64,000 nucleotides of DNA from Brienomyrus brachyistius (Eukaryota > Chordata > Actinopteri > Osteoglossiformes > Mormyridae). Below, piece after piece: positions 24,458 to 37,232 of the stretch; within the stretch, counting starts at the first letter, position 1, and each line of letters starts with the position of its first letter. A model generated the notes under the pieces. The model was not told the origin of the DNA, made no database searches, and was given only the letters and a program-made list of their open reading frames with translations. The translations under genes were made by a program, and so were the position numbers. The DNA lies in NCBI RefSeq assembly GCF_023856365.1, contig NC_064540.1, positions 13,107,191-13,171,190 on the forward strand, read 5' to 3'.

Positions 24458-25799
24458 TGTCATGTCCAGCCACACCCCACTTGACCGATCCTTGCGTTTC
24501 CCTTGGGTGTGGCTTCTAATCAGTCTTGCCCCTTGTTCCTGCCTTCTTGGTAACCAGCCACAGCTGCCTTGTATTTGCTCCATTGTTAGTCATGTATATT
24601 AGTGTCATTGTTGTATTGTATTTCCATGTTGGTACACCTGCTTTGTGTGATTCACAAAATGCCCCAGCTCAGGGAATTCTTGCATGACATGACAGAATGA
24701 CCGAACCCACTGAACGACCCCGTGACTGCTCCCAAGATCCATCTGAGATCTTCTGACGGACTTGCTCTGTGATTGAAGCCAACCAATCCTGTCTGGAGGC
24801 TGCCCGTCTAACTTCCCGGCCCAACATGGAGAACCGGTCAAAAGCATACTCATCAGATATGGAAGACACAGATGAGCTGATGAGGGGGACAATTGCTCCC
24901 AGAGCCAGAGTGGCTCTTCCTCTAGTCTTCGACTGTTCATTTTTCATCAGTGAGCTTTGGGAAGCTGCAGTCATCATCACCAACCCACCTGCGAAGAATC
25001 GCTGCGACTCAGCGCAGAGCACCGCCTTCTCGCCTTCGTCACCTGTGCTGTAGCCAATGCTACTTCAGCTCCTGCCAGGTTGGCATATCCTCCCCTTGCC
25101 TACTGTAGCCATTTTCGAGGCTCTCAAGGGGGAGGTCGTGGGAAGTGGGGTGCGACAGGGTCTGCCCTAGTCTGTTCTCCCTGTAGTTCACACTGGGCCA
25201 ATTCTGGTGGTACTTCCATGTGTCAGTCCTTTTCCTGTCATTTTGTCTGCCCAGGTTGTTGTCCACAAAGTCCATCGTCCTACTTCTGTCTGTCCCCCAG
25301 GTTCAAGTAGTGTCTGGTCCCGTAAGTGTTCTTGGTAGTGTCTGCTGTTGATCCTTTGGTGTAATGGTTGATTGTTCTGTCTGCTTGGTCCTGTTCCTAA
25401 TTCCTTTGGTCCTGAGAGTCAGATTGCCTGGTTTTCGACCCTGTCCAGCATCCCTGGTCCTGCCCTGTGTCTATCCTCTCATGCGGTCCCTTGGGTCACC
25501 TCCCCGATTTGTTTTGCGCACCGAGAGTGTACACCTTTGGGGTAGGGAGGGAGTGGAGGTACTGTCACGTCTAGCCCTGCCCCCGCTTGTTCAATCCCTG
25601 CGTTTCCCTCAGGAGTGGCTTCTGATCAGCCATGCCTGGAGTTGTTAGTCTTACCTCTTGTTCCTGTCCTCTTGTTAGCCAGCCATAGCTGCCTGCATTT
25701 GTTCCTTTGTTAGTCATGTATATTAGCGTCTCTTAGCCCCTGTTCAGTCATTGTTGTATGTCCATGTTGGTGCACCTGCCTTGTGTGCATGTCATGACA
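24458..25799 (+). mobile_element. Internally deleted gypsy-type LTR retrotransposon
   Basis: The 5' LTR is 24458-24694 and the 3' LTR 25563-25799. Both run TGTCA...ATGACA, and they share ttgttagtcatgtatatta and the ccatgttggt.cacctgc block. A purine tract (ggggtagggagggagtgg, then aggtac) lies directly before the 3' LTR. The 868-bp interior has a possible gag-like start at 24700 with a stop soon after, and no protease, RT or integrase. Outer flanks are gttcc and gttat, a decayed 5-bp duplication at best. Confidence 0.75.
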
Positions 25800-25978
25800 G
25801 TTATAGACACAAATGCACACACACATACACACATAGTTGAGACTGAAGTTTGGAAGTACACTGTAAAGCCATTTATTTGGTTATGTTGGAACACTAACTA
25901 CATGTGAACGTATGATAAATTTTGCAGAACAAAAATACTGCTGTCTAAAGAAAATTATGAAAAGCCTACCTTGTGAGA

Positions 25979-26115
25979 CAGAGTGGTGGCTCTGAGACTA
26001 GGGATCTGTGCCAGCAACTGGAAGGTTGCTGGTTCAAACCCTGTGAATGCCCAGAGTGATTCTACTCTGTTGGGGCCTTGAACAAGGCCCTTAACCTGCA
26101 TTTGCTTCATCCTGG
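25979..26115 (+). repeat. tRNA-derived SINE-like repeat
   Basis: Head-like gtggtggctctgagactag and B-box-like gttgctggttcaaaccctg are followed by a cttgaacaaggcccttaacc body, a phrase common to fish SINEs. Confidence 0.7.
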
Positions 26116-27639
26116 GTATGACGTTCATCTACATCCAACTCTATAAAAGAGGTCCTCCAAATTACAGGGAAAAACTTGGGGGTTGGTGGCAAGATTGGCA
26201 GTTCAGACACCGAAAAAGAAAAAAAACTCACTCTGGATCATTATTGACTAGTGTGGTGCTGAGGAATCACCCACTACGTGGCTGCACTTCGCCTCTCATC
26301 CTTGAGATGGTGTGACAACACACTAATCAGTGCATTCTCCTTACCTACCAAACTTACACTTTGCCCATATCTCCAAAAAAAGTGACAGGATTAGATTCTC
26401 CCACAGTAAGTTTTGCAAAGTCCCCCAACCTGAATTTCGCTTTTTGGCTACCAGACTGCTATGGATAAAATTTGCCAAATGGGGAGGCTAGTGACCAAAA
26501 ATCTGTATGACTGACGGACCTGTACAATATTCCTAGGAAGTTTAACTATCACAAGAAGGAGGCTCTCGGTTCTCATTGCAGATAGAACTTTAAGGTAATG
26601 TTGAATCTGAGCAATTGTACATTTTTAGGTGTAGATCTTCTTCCATATAATGTTTTTGCAAAGTAATTAGATGCATCAAAGATCAAAAAAGGGAAAACAG
26701 AGCAAATAATAATAGATTGATAGATCATGTTCACAAGGATATGCATCATAATTCATCCTTCTCTTGGCCGTAACAAAGTGCAGTTGCTTCAAGTTTGTTT
26801 CAAAATATGAAAAGGTCCAGATCTTCACCATACAGTATGCCTGCAAATTTTTGAAAAGATAAACAATTTTTGAGTTATCATGCAGACAAGATCAAGGGCC
26901 AGAGCTGATCTTCTCTTTGCTATCATGAGGTGGAGCTATTTCTGTTTGGGTGTGATTCGTTTAAAACTCAAGTCGAGGTGCACGTTTCCCAAAACCTTCT
27001 TAACTCTATGTCATTTGTAAGTTCTAAATAAAGTTGTCTGTTAATGCTCCACTGTCCCAAAACATTCTTAGTTAAGTATTTCCTCCATAAAATATTCTTT
27101 CGTAAGGTTGGTCTGAGCCTCACTTAACTGTCTCTTATCACTGTTGTCAGCTCATTTAGAATAAGACTAATATTGTTAAGGGCACAGTTTCATAACCAAA
27201 AATAACTAAAAAATATCTGATCCATATGATAAAATTATTTTGTCTGATACACAACTACAGTCTAGGTTCATCCTTGTGTTATGAATGTGCAGTGAATTGT
27301 CCTCAGTAATGTGTGGAATCATAATGAAAGAAAAGGAACATGCTGTTGATTATTTATTTATTAACTTGGAAAGAAGGGAGATGGTTCTGCAGATATTGGG
27401 GTGGACGCGTTCCCCCATTTCAGACACCCCTGGAATGAACACATGTCTCTAAATGTGCCAAAGTCACAGTACATCAAAACTTTGGTTCATGTGGTTAAGA
27501 GTCGACGCTGCAGGCTCTTTTGCAAATTTTCAATAAAAGTCTAATATATTTTAACCAAAAAAGCACCCTGCAATAGTCCTTAGTAGTCAATACTGAAGCA
27601 AATAGGACATTCTCTACTGAAGACAGTTACGCAACTTTT
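26116..27639. other. Unassigned non-coding
   Basis: I see no gene, RNA or recognisable repeat. Reading frames are short and without family features. Confidence 0.5.
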
Positions 27640-28290
27640 TATTCCTGCTATTGTGCCATTGCTCGTCCCTATATCAATGACACATTGGTGCATGCAGGTG
27701 TTTTATAAAACAAATAGAAATAAACTGGTGATACTGTTTACCAAAAACAAAAAGAAGCCTTCAAAGAGAAAAAAAAAAAAAACGGTCCCTACAGTCAAAC
27801 ATGTTAGAGGTTCACTGATGTTTTGGGGTTGCTTTGCTGCTTCAGGCACTTGTAGTCTGGAGCGTTTGCATAGTATTATGAAATCTGAAGACTACCAAAG
27901 AATTCCGGGGCGCAATGTAGGGTCCAGTGTCAAAAAGCTGGGTCTCAGCCGGACCCAGGTCATGGGAAAATGACCCAAAGCACACTTTTTAAACCATTTC
28001 TGGGTACTTTTTGACCTAAGTGCTGGAGAGTTATGAAGTGGCCAGCAAAGAGTCCAGATCTAAATGCGATACAGCACCTGTGGAGAGATCTAAAACCAGC
28101 AGTCGGGAGAAAGAACCCTTCAAATGAGAGACCTGGAGCAGCTGGCAAAGGAAGTGTGGTCCGAAATTCCAGTGGAGAGACGCAAGATTCATTGATTGTT
28201 ACAGAAAGTGATTAAAATGACATTATTTGCAAGGGTGTGCTACTAAGTATTAAGTTTAGGGTGCCAATAATTTTGTCCAGGCCATTTTTA
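27640..28290 (+). mobile_element. Degraded Tc1-like transposase remnant
   Basis: The plus strand reads TVKHVRGSLMFWGCFAASGT and, after frameshifts, KWPAKSPDLNAIQHLWRDLK, the two conserved halves of a Tc1 transposase catalytic domain. The right end has gtgccaataattttgtcc, a common Tc1 terminal phrase. The central aspartate region is lost. Confidence 0.85.
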
Positions 28291-29306
28291 ATGTTTTGTG
28301 TGTAATGTCTTATATTTGCCAGCAAGACACCACTGAGGTACGCTGAGCAAGATACCACCCCCAAGCGCTGCTCCCTGAATTAGCTGCCCCCTGCTCTGTC
28401 ACGACTTCACATATGGGTTAACATTTCGTTGTTGTGCACTGTGGTGCGTCAACAATGATCACTAAATTCTAGTTAAAAAAATAGAATACATATCATATGT
28501 ACTCACCCTTCTCTTTGCTGCCACTAAGCGGTGTCTCTTCAATGTGAGATTGTCTCTTCAAGGGTGATCCGTCTCAAAATTTAAATTAGTCTAATCACCC
28601 GTACAATGCTACAAGGTTTTAAAAAAGATCCATCAATTGGTTTTGGAGTTATCACAGTGGCAGTGGAACAGTACTAAACCATAAGTCCAAGAAATACAAT
28701 AATGCAGCAGGAAATATTCATTGCATGGTTGCATGGTGATGCTTTTTGCTACTTTTGCTACCCACTAAATCAGATACCATGGGAGATTATCCATCATAAA
28801 TCAACATCTCCTCCACCGTTTTGAGGAAGTGATCAAAAAGTGCATTTTTGATTGTAGGGAAGGTATTAAAGAACTGAACTTAGAAGTTAATCTTAAACAG
28901 TACAGCAGTTAAAAAAACACTAATTGCAATGCAATGTTATGTTGAGAAAAATATTTTTTTTTTTACTTTATGGCCTTTTAACAGTTTTTATGACTTTATT
29001 GCTACAATTCCACACAAGCAACCTTTCCTCTTTAGTATCTATTTAAATGACAAGTACAGTAAGATCACATATGACAATTTTTCAACTGGTTTAATTCTCC
29101 CAGCTTCAGATTTTGGGTTTACCTGGTAAATCTAGTAGTAAACCAAAAACTATCCATGAAGGATCATTTAAGATTTAGTCAGACATATCCTCTGTCTATT
29201 GCCATTCTGCCATTAAATACAATGAGAATTGCCGATAGATGGATAGACAATATTTCTATAAATACTACTAATAATGATACCACTAATAATAAAATACTAA
29301 TATCAA

Positions 29307-29337
<31 letters not shown>

Positions 29338-29379
29338 AATAATAATAATAATAATAATATGTACTTTTACATAGAATTC
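28291..29379. other. Unassigned, with a (TTA)n/(AAT)n run at 29306-29359
   Basis: A trinucleotide run that switches from TTA to AATAAT forms a potential hairpin. The rest is unassigned. Confidence 0.55.
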
Positions 29380-29545
29380 TCTTTACGCCTCCCCCAACTT
29401 GTTCTGTGTTGGTGAGAGCAAGCTAGCCATGAAGGGCAGCCACCCATAGCAGTGGCCAGGGAGCAGGGGGTTAAGGGCCTTGCTCAAGAACTCACAGGTG
29501 TGCTAAGGCCAGGCTTGAACTGGCTCAAACAGGCACAGAGTCCAC
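29380..29545 (-). repeat. tRNA-derived SINE family B, minus strand
   Basis: Reverse B-box aggcttgaactggc and body ggggttaagggccttgctc match the family at 17486 in reverse. The head is truncated. Confidence 0.7.
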
Positions 29546-29859
29546 CACCATTCTCCAGTGAAAGTAAGTGGATGGAAGCTGGATGAATTGGATGGATTTT
29601 TTTTTGGAGGACAAAAGATACTCCATTTCTTGTAGGAGGAAGAAATACCTCAAGAAATGTATCATGTGCACATTTTCCCAGTTATTTATTGCAATTCAAG
29701 TTGTTCAAGTCCAATGAATAGCTTGAAATGGTACAAAGGTAAGTGGTGAACTGCCAGAGGTTAAAAAACAGGTAAGGTTGCCCAAAACTGAAAATAATGT
29801 ACGTTTCAGAATTATACAAAAAGGTCATTTTTAAGGAACACAAAATGGGTTAAAAATTT

Positions 29860-30243
29860 AAAGCTGTTCTGCAGCAATGGAAGTTGATCAAGCCTTGAAA
29901 GCTGGTGCTACTAATTCCCGCAGGTTTTCCAACTTTTCTGGATGACCCCCTCTGTCGGCATAAAAGCAGTGTTGGAACACACTGTGGTACCATACCTTCA
30001 TGAGCATCAGCTTGTGTGATAGGCGGCTCACAGGACCACAACTTCAAGCACAGCGTAATAGTACTCATAGTAAGCAAGTCTCAGTTTCAACTGTGAAGAG
30101 AAGACTTCGAGCTGCAGGTTTGACAGGACAAGTTGCAGCAAGAAAGCCATTGCTAATACGTCAGAATAAGACAAAGACGCTTCTCTGGGCCATGAAACAC
30201 CGCCACTGGACTACTGAAGACTGGAAGAACGTATTATGGACCA
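29860..30243 (+). mobile_element. Tc1-like transposase N-terminal remnant
   Basis: The plus strand from 30000 encodes SVSTVKRRLRAAGLTGQVAA, then KTLLWAMKHRHWTTEDWKNV. This is the DNA-binding helix-turn-helix and linker of a Tc1 transposase. It stops abruptly at AT-rich DNA, so the catalytic half is missing. Confidence 0.85.
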
Positions 30244-30644
30244 CATTATATTATATATACACAAATATTTACACTTTAACTCTGACTTACGATTTTATAT
30301 ATCTGTCATTTTTTGTATATATTATTATGGTGGGTGTATGGTGTAATTTTAAATTTTTAGAAAAAAAAATCTGTAAAACACTTAAAATATAATACATAGT
30401 ATCCTATTCTTTAAGAATGAGTGTAAATTAACATCCATATAGTATTGAAAAGCTGGCATCTGGCCAAATGTTTCGCCCATCATCTGAATTCCTGGTGTTT
30501 ATTACACGAGTGATATAATAATTGATGTGATATCACCCAGCACTATCCTATAGTATACCAATTCTCCAATGCAGTGTATGCATTTGGGAGATTTTGACTT
30601 TCACAGCACTTGCAGGAGTCTAAACATTACCTTTCATTATTAAC

Positions 30645-30830
30645 CTTACATGGGACAGAATGGTACAGTGAATAGTATCACTCACTGCCTTACACCTCCA
30701 GCAATGAGGATTCAAATGCCACCCTAACTTCCTATTACTATTTGTCAGTGATGGAAGTGGGGAAAACTCCCCTTGTTCTTCAGTACCAGCAATACTGAGA
30801 GGTGCTGGCACACTCTGAAGAGAAAAACAC
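30645..30830 (+). repeat. Degenerate tRNA-derived SINE
   Basis: A-box-like aatggtacagtgaatagtat and B-box-like gaggattcaaatgcc, in the usual spacing, followed by a body of the type seen in the other SINEs. Confidence 0.55.
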
Positions 30831-33019
30831 TAAGGTGCTAGTAATGCATTCTGCTCCACTTCAAGCACTGTTATCTGTATGTTCAGGCTTCATAAGTGAT
30901 ATAGCACCAAGAGGAACAGAAGGGAATTCAGGATAGAATGCTACCATGTCAAATTACAATCTGCATAAGGTTGGGTGTGCAACTAAAAATAGATTCAAAG
31001 AGCTGCACAGCACGATGAGACTTGCACGAGGACATCATCTAGCCAACACTCTCTAGCTGTAAGGAAAAAGAAATGTGTTGTTCAGGATTTTTTCCTTTTT
31101 TTGTGCCATTGCAAACATCCTTGTGAAAGCAAATTTAATATGGTGTTAAATTTGGTCCAGCTTATCACCATGGTCTTGCCAAAGGACTGCATACTGAATG
31201 TTTGAACACATAATATGTTACTTATTACAAGGGATGTATGTTTGTAGGAATCATTATCAAAAGGAACAGGCTGTACAATGTATTTGTTATCAATGTGGTT
31301 TGTATTTATGATATGGAAGGAACTTAGTTCACATAAAATCACTAACAGTAATCCTATACCGGTTAAGCTGTACCAGATAGACAGATGGATGAATGGATTA
31401 GAAATTATTTTTCCCTGTGCACTAATCCATCCAAGCCATCCATCTTCTATCCATTGATCTTGGTAAGGGTCACAGGGTGAATTAACCTCATTTCACCTAA
31501 ATGTTTTTACCATTCAACACATACATAAGAAAGGTAAGTTAAGTTTTGAACATAACGTGTTTTGTTTTATTTTTTTATTGGGAGAATCTAGATCACAGTA
31601 TACTGGACCTCAAAATAATTTTATGCATTGCTACAGTACATGCACAGAATAAATTAGGGCTGATGGAACTGCATAAAAGTTTCAAAGTAAAATGAAATAT
31701 TTCAGAATCCAAGTATAATATGTATATTATACATATATAACAAATATAATATGTAATGTACTTTATGGTACAAAGCAGAGCAAAGGTGCAGAAGTGCATT
31801 CAATCCCTGAGCCAATATGCAGAGTATACCAGAGATAATTCTATTCAATAAATCTAGGGTCCAATACTACCTGCCTCCACCTCTCTATTATTCTGACACA
31901 TCCTGTGGATAGGCAAACTAGCATCTTTGAATTGTCATGAAAATGTGAGTGTGTGGCCCACAAAGGGCTTGTTTTCTGTTCAGGGTGACCTCCTGCATTT
32001 TACCCTGTATTTCCTGAGATTGGCTCAAGGCTCACTGTAGCCCTGTACTGTGTAAGTTATTACTTAACGACAACAGATGTATGATTGTAGTCATTATCAT
32101 CAGGCACAAATATATGTCAACAGTAAAATTCTTTATCAGTCAGCATTGTTATCTGCAATTTGGATTAAATCAAATATATCGTTCACCAAAATACTTGGGA
32201 CACATGATTTCCCTTTTTGGAAAAAATGAAACCCTTCCCCCCAATGAATGCATTAATAAATACAATTCTTAATCAATGGTCAATCACAGATTATACCATC
32301 TCAGAACTGCCTACTAACAAACCTTTCACTTAAATTTGTAAACTCGAAACCCACAAACGCAATTACAAATTAATTACAGAGGGTCATTAATAAGAAAAAA
32401 GTTCGTATTTTAAAAATGGAATTTGTCATTTGGTTATCGTTTACATTTATCGTAACATATGTTCCAGAGCTCAGCAAAGGTGTTTTTTAACTTTAAGAAG
32501 AAAAAAATCCCTTTCAGCTATCTGCCATTTTTAGACAGAAAAAACTGTTGTGCATTCCCCTTCATTCAGGCTGGTGTCATGTCCTGTGTATTGAAGTTAC
32601 GTGACCAACCCATAAAACGCACATTTCCAAGTCCCCTGCTGTTGCCAAAACACATTTTGTTGTGCCCATCAACATGTTGAAAAATAGACCAATACAGGTT
32701 ATACACAACAGGTCCTTTGGAAGTAGTACTTATTTCTGTGACCCGAACAGCCAGCTTGAGAAATCCTCCTAGGCCATTGATGGTAAGGATTTAGAGCAGG
32801 GTGCATCAATTATTGGACCTCACAGGTGGGCCAAGAATATCAACTAGTGGCTCCAGGATGTTCGTTATGGGCTGCCACAAGGACAGACCCCCCGCAGGCT
32901 AACAGCTGGGCCTGGTGGTTTAAAAAGTTGAGGATTGCCGGTTTAGAGAACATGCTGTTGCATTTCTTCATATATAGTTCTGGAAAAAAAAATCATTACA
33001 CCACAGCACAATTCTTTAT
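30831..33019. other. Unassigned; scattered SINE tail pieces
   Basis: Pieces at 31420-31480 (atccatccaagccatcc and following) and 31950-32060 (ttcagggtgacctcctgc onward) look like worn SINE 3' ends. Nothing else was recognised. Confidence 0.45.
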
Positions 33020-33480
33020 TTCACTCAGTCGTTGAATGTACGTCTGAATACTATATTTTTTTTCCTTCAAACTGGAGCCTGGTTCTTCTCCGTTTCCCAT
33101 TAATGAAGGGCTTCTTCCTTGCTTTACGGGACTTCAGTCCTGCTTCTAGGAGCCTGACATGAACGGCCCAAGCAGTGAACTTCATACCTGCAATTAATGT
33201 TTCCCATTCCTTTTGAAGGTCATTTGATGACATCCTCCAACTCATGAGAAACTGTCGGATAAATTAACCTCTTCTGACCTTTATATGGCTGGTTTCTGGT
33301 CGTTTCCAGTGTCTGCTTCACCTTATTCTTGTGTACTGCCGTACACACGAACCTAGAAGCAACCTGCTGCTCAGTGTAGCCTTCTGCCAGCAGAACCAAG
33401 ATTAAACCAGGATTTTAAAATGCAAGTTTTTTTTTTTTTTTAGCGCGGTCTCTTAATTTTTCCAGATCCGTACATCCCAT
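33020..33480 (-). mobile_element. Degraded Tc1-like transposon, minus strand
   Basis: The minus strand encodes LLEAGLKSRKARKKPFINGK, followed by RRRTRLQFE, the end of the paired-type DNA-binding domain of a Tc1 transposase. Upstream, in other frames, are GYTEQQVASRF and VKQTLET-like pieces. The catalytic domain is absent. Confidence 0.75.
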
Positions 33481-33630
33481 TGCAGATTAGTCGCAAACTG
33501 GGAATTCAATGTGGTAGAGTACCTGACAGTTGAATAACATACCCTGGTGAATAATGTTTTATTGCAATTGTCCAAGGAATTTATTGGATTGTTTAATTTG
33601 TATTATATACACACTACATACATATACCTC

Positions 33631-33987
33631 CATCCATCCATCCATTCTCCAAACCGCTTAACCTACTGGGTCACGGGGGCTCCGGAGCCTATCCCGGAAG
33701 CAATGGGCAAAAGGCAAGGAACAACCCAGGAGGGGGGGCCAGCCCATCGCAGGGCACACTCACACACCATTCACTCACACATGCATACCTACGGGCAATT
33801 TAGCAACTCCAATTAGCCTCAGCATGTTTTCGGACTGTAGGGGGAAACCGGTGTACCTGGAGGAAACCCCACGACAACATGGGGAGAACATGCAAACTCC
33901 ACACACATGTGACCCAAGCGGAGACTCAAACCCGGGTCCCAGAGGTGTGAGGCAACAGTGCTAACCACTGTATCACCATGCCGCCCC
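33631..33987 (-). repeat. Full-length tRNA-derived SINE family A, minus strand
   Basis: On the plus strand it runs from the (catc)n tail through ccaaaccgcttaacctactg to a reversed B box and ggttagcactg-type A box. Total length is about 357 bp. It is one of three near-complete minus copies here (also 37233 and 57129). Confidence 0.9.
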
Positions 33988-33989
33988 TA

Positions 33990-34821
33990 CATATACCTAT
34001 AAAGAGCCAAAACATTGTGGCTACATTCACACTGCCATGCTGAAGTGACTCAAATCTGATTTTTTTTTGCCTAAATGTGACACAAATCTGATCTTTTTAA
34101 ATCGGATTTGTGTCACTTTCATATGTGGTACTAAATCGAATACATATCCAATTCGCAGCCATGTGACCTGAATGTCAACGCTCAGATCGGAATTCATGTG
34201 GCTTTTTGCTTATACGCATGCGCTGACATCATCAGCCTGCACCGGCAGGCTCGTACCCACACATCTCTTGTTGCAGCAGTTCCAGCAATAACTGCGAAAT
34301 CAGAAAAAGCTAGCCGCCTGGCTTTTTCTCCTTTTCGACCTGCTCATGTACAGCTGATTCACTGTTTGTCGTCCTCCAGAGCAAAGTGCAATACATGCGT
34401 GAGCTACTAATGCCTCCATTTTTAATGCCATGAGTCGTCCCACATATATGACGTTTTTTGTTGTTGGTGACACAGTTGACCCATGTAAAAACGTATCAAT
34501 GTGCACATGCGTGACGGAGGACCGATGCGTTCACATTGCAGTCAGATACAGGTCACTTGTAGGTATGAATGTGAACCTTCAAGATAGACAAAGCCGATCT
34601 GAGCAAAAAAAATCGGAACTGAACGATGTGGCTGGCAATGTGAATGCAGCCTATGATCACCTGCCTGGTGTTGGTTCTCCTTGTGCCACAAGACCAGCTG
34701 TGACCTGCTGAGACATTGATTCAACAAGACCTCTGAAGGTGTTTCAAGGTATTTGGCACAAAATCATAGATATTCACATAGTCTATGGGTGGTCATAATG
34801 TTTTGACTCTTCAGTGTATAT
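33990..34821. mobile_element. Tc1-type MITE interrupted by a second element
   Basis: The outer ends are agagccaaaacattgtgg and gtggtcataatgttttgact (inverted), a well-known fish Tc1-type terminal repeat. The sequence ...ctatgatcacctgcctggtg resumes after the inner insertion at 34652, as expected for the uninterrupted family. Confidence 0.75.
34019..34652. mobile_element. Inner MITE with about 22-bp inverted ends
   Basis: The left end ggctacattcacactgccat is the inverse of the right end ggctggcaatgtgaatgcag with few mismatches. The interior holds aaatctgat/atcggattt palindromic pieces. No transposase is present. Confidence 0.7.
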
Positions 34822-34887
34822 ACATTTTAACTTTTATGCATACACTGAAGTAATTCAAAAGAACACAGAACTTTCTAGTTCAAGTGG

Positions 34888-35165
34888 TGGGGTTTGTAGC
34901 TCAATTAATTAGGGAACAGTGCCCATGTTTGGAAGGTTGTGGGTTCAAATCTTATGGCTACAGAGCATTCATATAATAACTGAGCAAGTTCCTTAATCCA
35001 AAGGAGCAGTGAATGCTCTCTGTCACTTTGTGATGTGAGTGGAGTTAAGATCATAAGAACACAACTCCCAAACTGCTATGCATCAACGTTTGGAATCCAT
35101 ATCACTGACTAAGTCCCAACATCCATCTTCTAACTAATCCTCCGTGTCAGGGTAGCAGGGCTTAT
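34888..35165 (+). repeat. tRNA-derived SINE-like repeat
   Basis: A-box-like ggggtttgtagctcaattaa and B-box-like gttgtgggttcaaatctta are followed by a fish SINE type of body and a diverged tail. Confidence 0.65.
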
Positions 35166-36773
35166 GACTTAGAATGTAACCACACATTATAAATGTTATT
35201 TATTTACTATTCTAGCTCCTGGTCTTTAGCAAGGGGCAAGCTGCATTAGATGGACTACCCTTGGTTTCCTAGGACCTGAATTCCTTTGAAATATCTAATT
35301 ATGTTACAACCCCCACAACAGCCAAAAACCTTCAGCAATGCACAGTGAGACTGGGCTATTACCGTTTCAGCATTCCAGTAAGCAAACCATCCATCCATCC
35401 ATCCATCAACCACTTATTTAATGTAGTCCATCCCAGACATTCAAATTAATGGAAAATGGCACCAGCAATAGAGTGGGTATTCTAAATATACATTGTTACT
35501 TTGTGGAAAGGAGATTAACCTTTAGTAATAACCTTACAGAGCGACTACAGACACATAGGAAGAGAGAGAGATAGGAGGGGACCGTGCTTAAGTATTTTAT
35601 CCAAGGTCTCACAAAAGAGATAACAGTAACTTATTTGCAGAAATAACTATTTCTTTGGCGGGAAGAACAGACCAAATTACCAAAACTAATCATGTAATAT
35701 CATGTTTAATTATAATATATAATTTACATTTAATGACAATAAAAATGCCACTCCGTTAATTGCAGTTATTAAAAACAAAATTGAAGGACACCATAACCAT
35801 TAGTTACTTTGGTTAATGTGTTTCATAGATCTAAAAACATAAAAATTTCAATTTTCCCATCTTGCCTAAATGTATTTTAACGTTTGTGGAATTTTAAGCA
35901 TGATATACTGCTTACGAAGCTCTTACTAAACAGCATTTTTTAAATTATTTTTGTGATAATACAGACATACAACAAAAACCTTTTAAAACAATTTCTTTCC
36001 AATAACCGTTGCAGGGTTTTTTTTATAACGTTTGTAGTAAGACACTGTAGTTTAAAATGTGGAAATTAAATACAGATATCATCCTGTGAGAAACAATTTT
36101 GATATTTTAAATATCATACCCTGCAACATGATAGCTTACCGTGCTAAATGTTAATTAATTTTTCATAAACCTGGACATGAATTAGTCTAACGTTGAATAA
36201 ATTCACTGGACAAATTAGTCGCTTCAGAAATCAAATGGCTGCTTTACGTCACGTCTGTTAATAAAACGTTAACGGTTATGGTGCAGCACTTTAATCTTTT
36301 AATAATGATCGCTGCAGTTATGTAAACATTGCAATTTACCCAGATACTGAGCATCATGTGCTGAATTTACTGAACTCACCCACACGACAGTTCAAAATCA
36401 TTTAGCGAATGAAGACGCAATAGTTTAACATGCTACCACGAAGCTCTTTGATAAAGTGGCATTACTATGTAAAAAAAAAATAGCAATAACACTTAAAGTA
36501 AAGAAAAGCTCCATGCTTTGAGATTAGAATCAATCAGCGGCCACCACAGCTTTATTCTGATCAAAATATGTAATTGTGCAGCTGATCTACGGCGCGAACC
36601 GCACATTCATATGCTGGTAAAGAAGCACTTTCTCCGTTCAAAATAACACTAATATGTAAACCTATCAACCCTCTGAAACTACTTTTAACCACGCTGCAAG
36701 GACAACAGCAACAGGTCTGATTTAGACACACAAGCATTAGACGAATACAATTTGGATCCGTACTGATACTCAC
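35166..36773. other. Non-coding, one small SINE tail, otherwise unassigned
   Basis: Positions 35388-35434 carry (ccat)n and a short SINE 3' end. The rest is AT-rich, and the closest part may be the start of the cdk18 first intron. Confidence 0.5.
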
Positions 36774-37080
36774 AAGGACTTATAAAGAAAACAGGAGACA
36801 AGCAGTCCTCGAGCTCCGAGCCGGGGGCCTCCTGGCCTCTGCTACTTTTCACTCAATGCAGTAATTCCCAAGTCGTACGTGATTTATATTGAAGACATTA
36901 ATCAAGTATTTTCCAGTAAAAGAGTGAGAGCTCTACGGTTACGGTTGCAGAGCAGGACGAATAAGAAATGAAGAAGAATTGAAAAACAGAAAAGAAATAC
37001 GTTTCTCTCGTTATAAGAGCTTTCCTCCACCCCCACTTGCCCAACGCCCCGCCCCCATTGTTATAGCAACAGCCAGTGGT
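36774..37080 (-). promoter_or_regulatory. Candidate cdk18 non-coding first exon and GC-box promoter
   Basis: On the minus strand a GC box (gggggcggggcg, about 37043-37058) lies upstream of a CT-rich, repeat-free stretch. That stretch ends at a consensus donor, AAGTCCTT|gtgagt, with the last exon base at 36774. The first cdk18 coding exon has a splice acceptor and needs an upstream exon. No other unspliced candidate with a promoter-like look lies between it and the BICD gene. There is no transcript evidence. Confidence 0.4.
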
Positions 37081-37199
37081 AGAGCTTTGCACCTAAACGC
37101 TCTTGGGCAACTAAAATGAAGAGAGAGGCTTCTGTGCATGTGCGGAAGAGTTAATACGAAGAGAATAAACTTGGGTATCTATTTCTCAAAACTGCTTCA

Positions 37200-37232
37200 A
37201 CTTAATAATGATAATAATAATAATTATTATTA
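37200..37232. repeat. (TAA)n/(TTA)n microsatellite
   Basis: A run of taataataataa switching to ttattattatt sits exactly next to a SINE tail. Confidence 0.75.
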
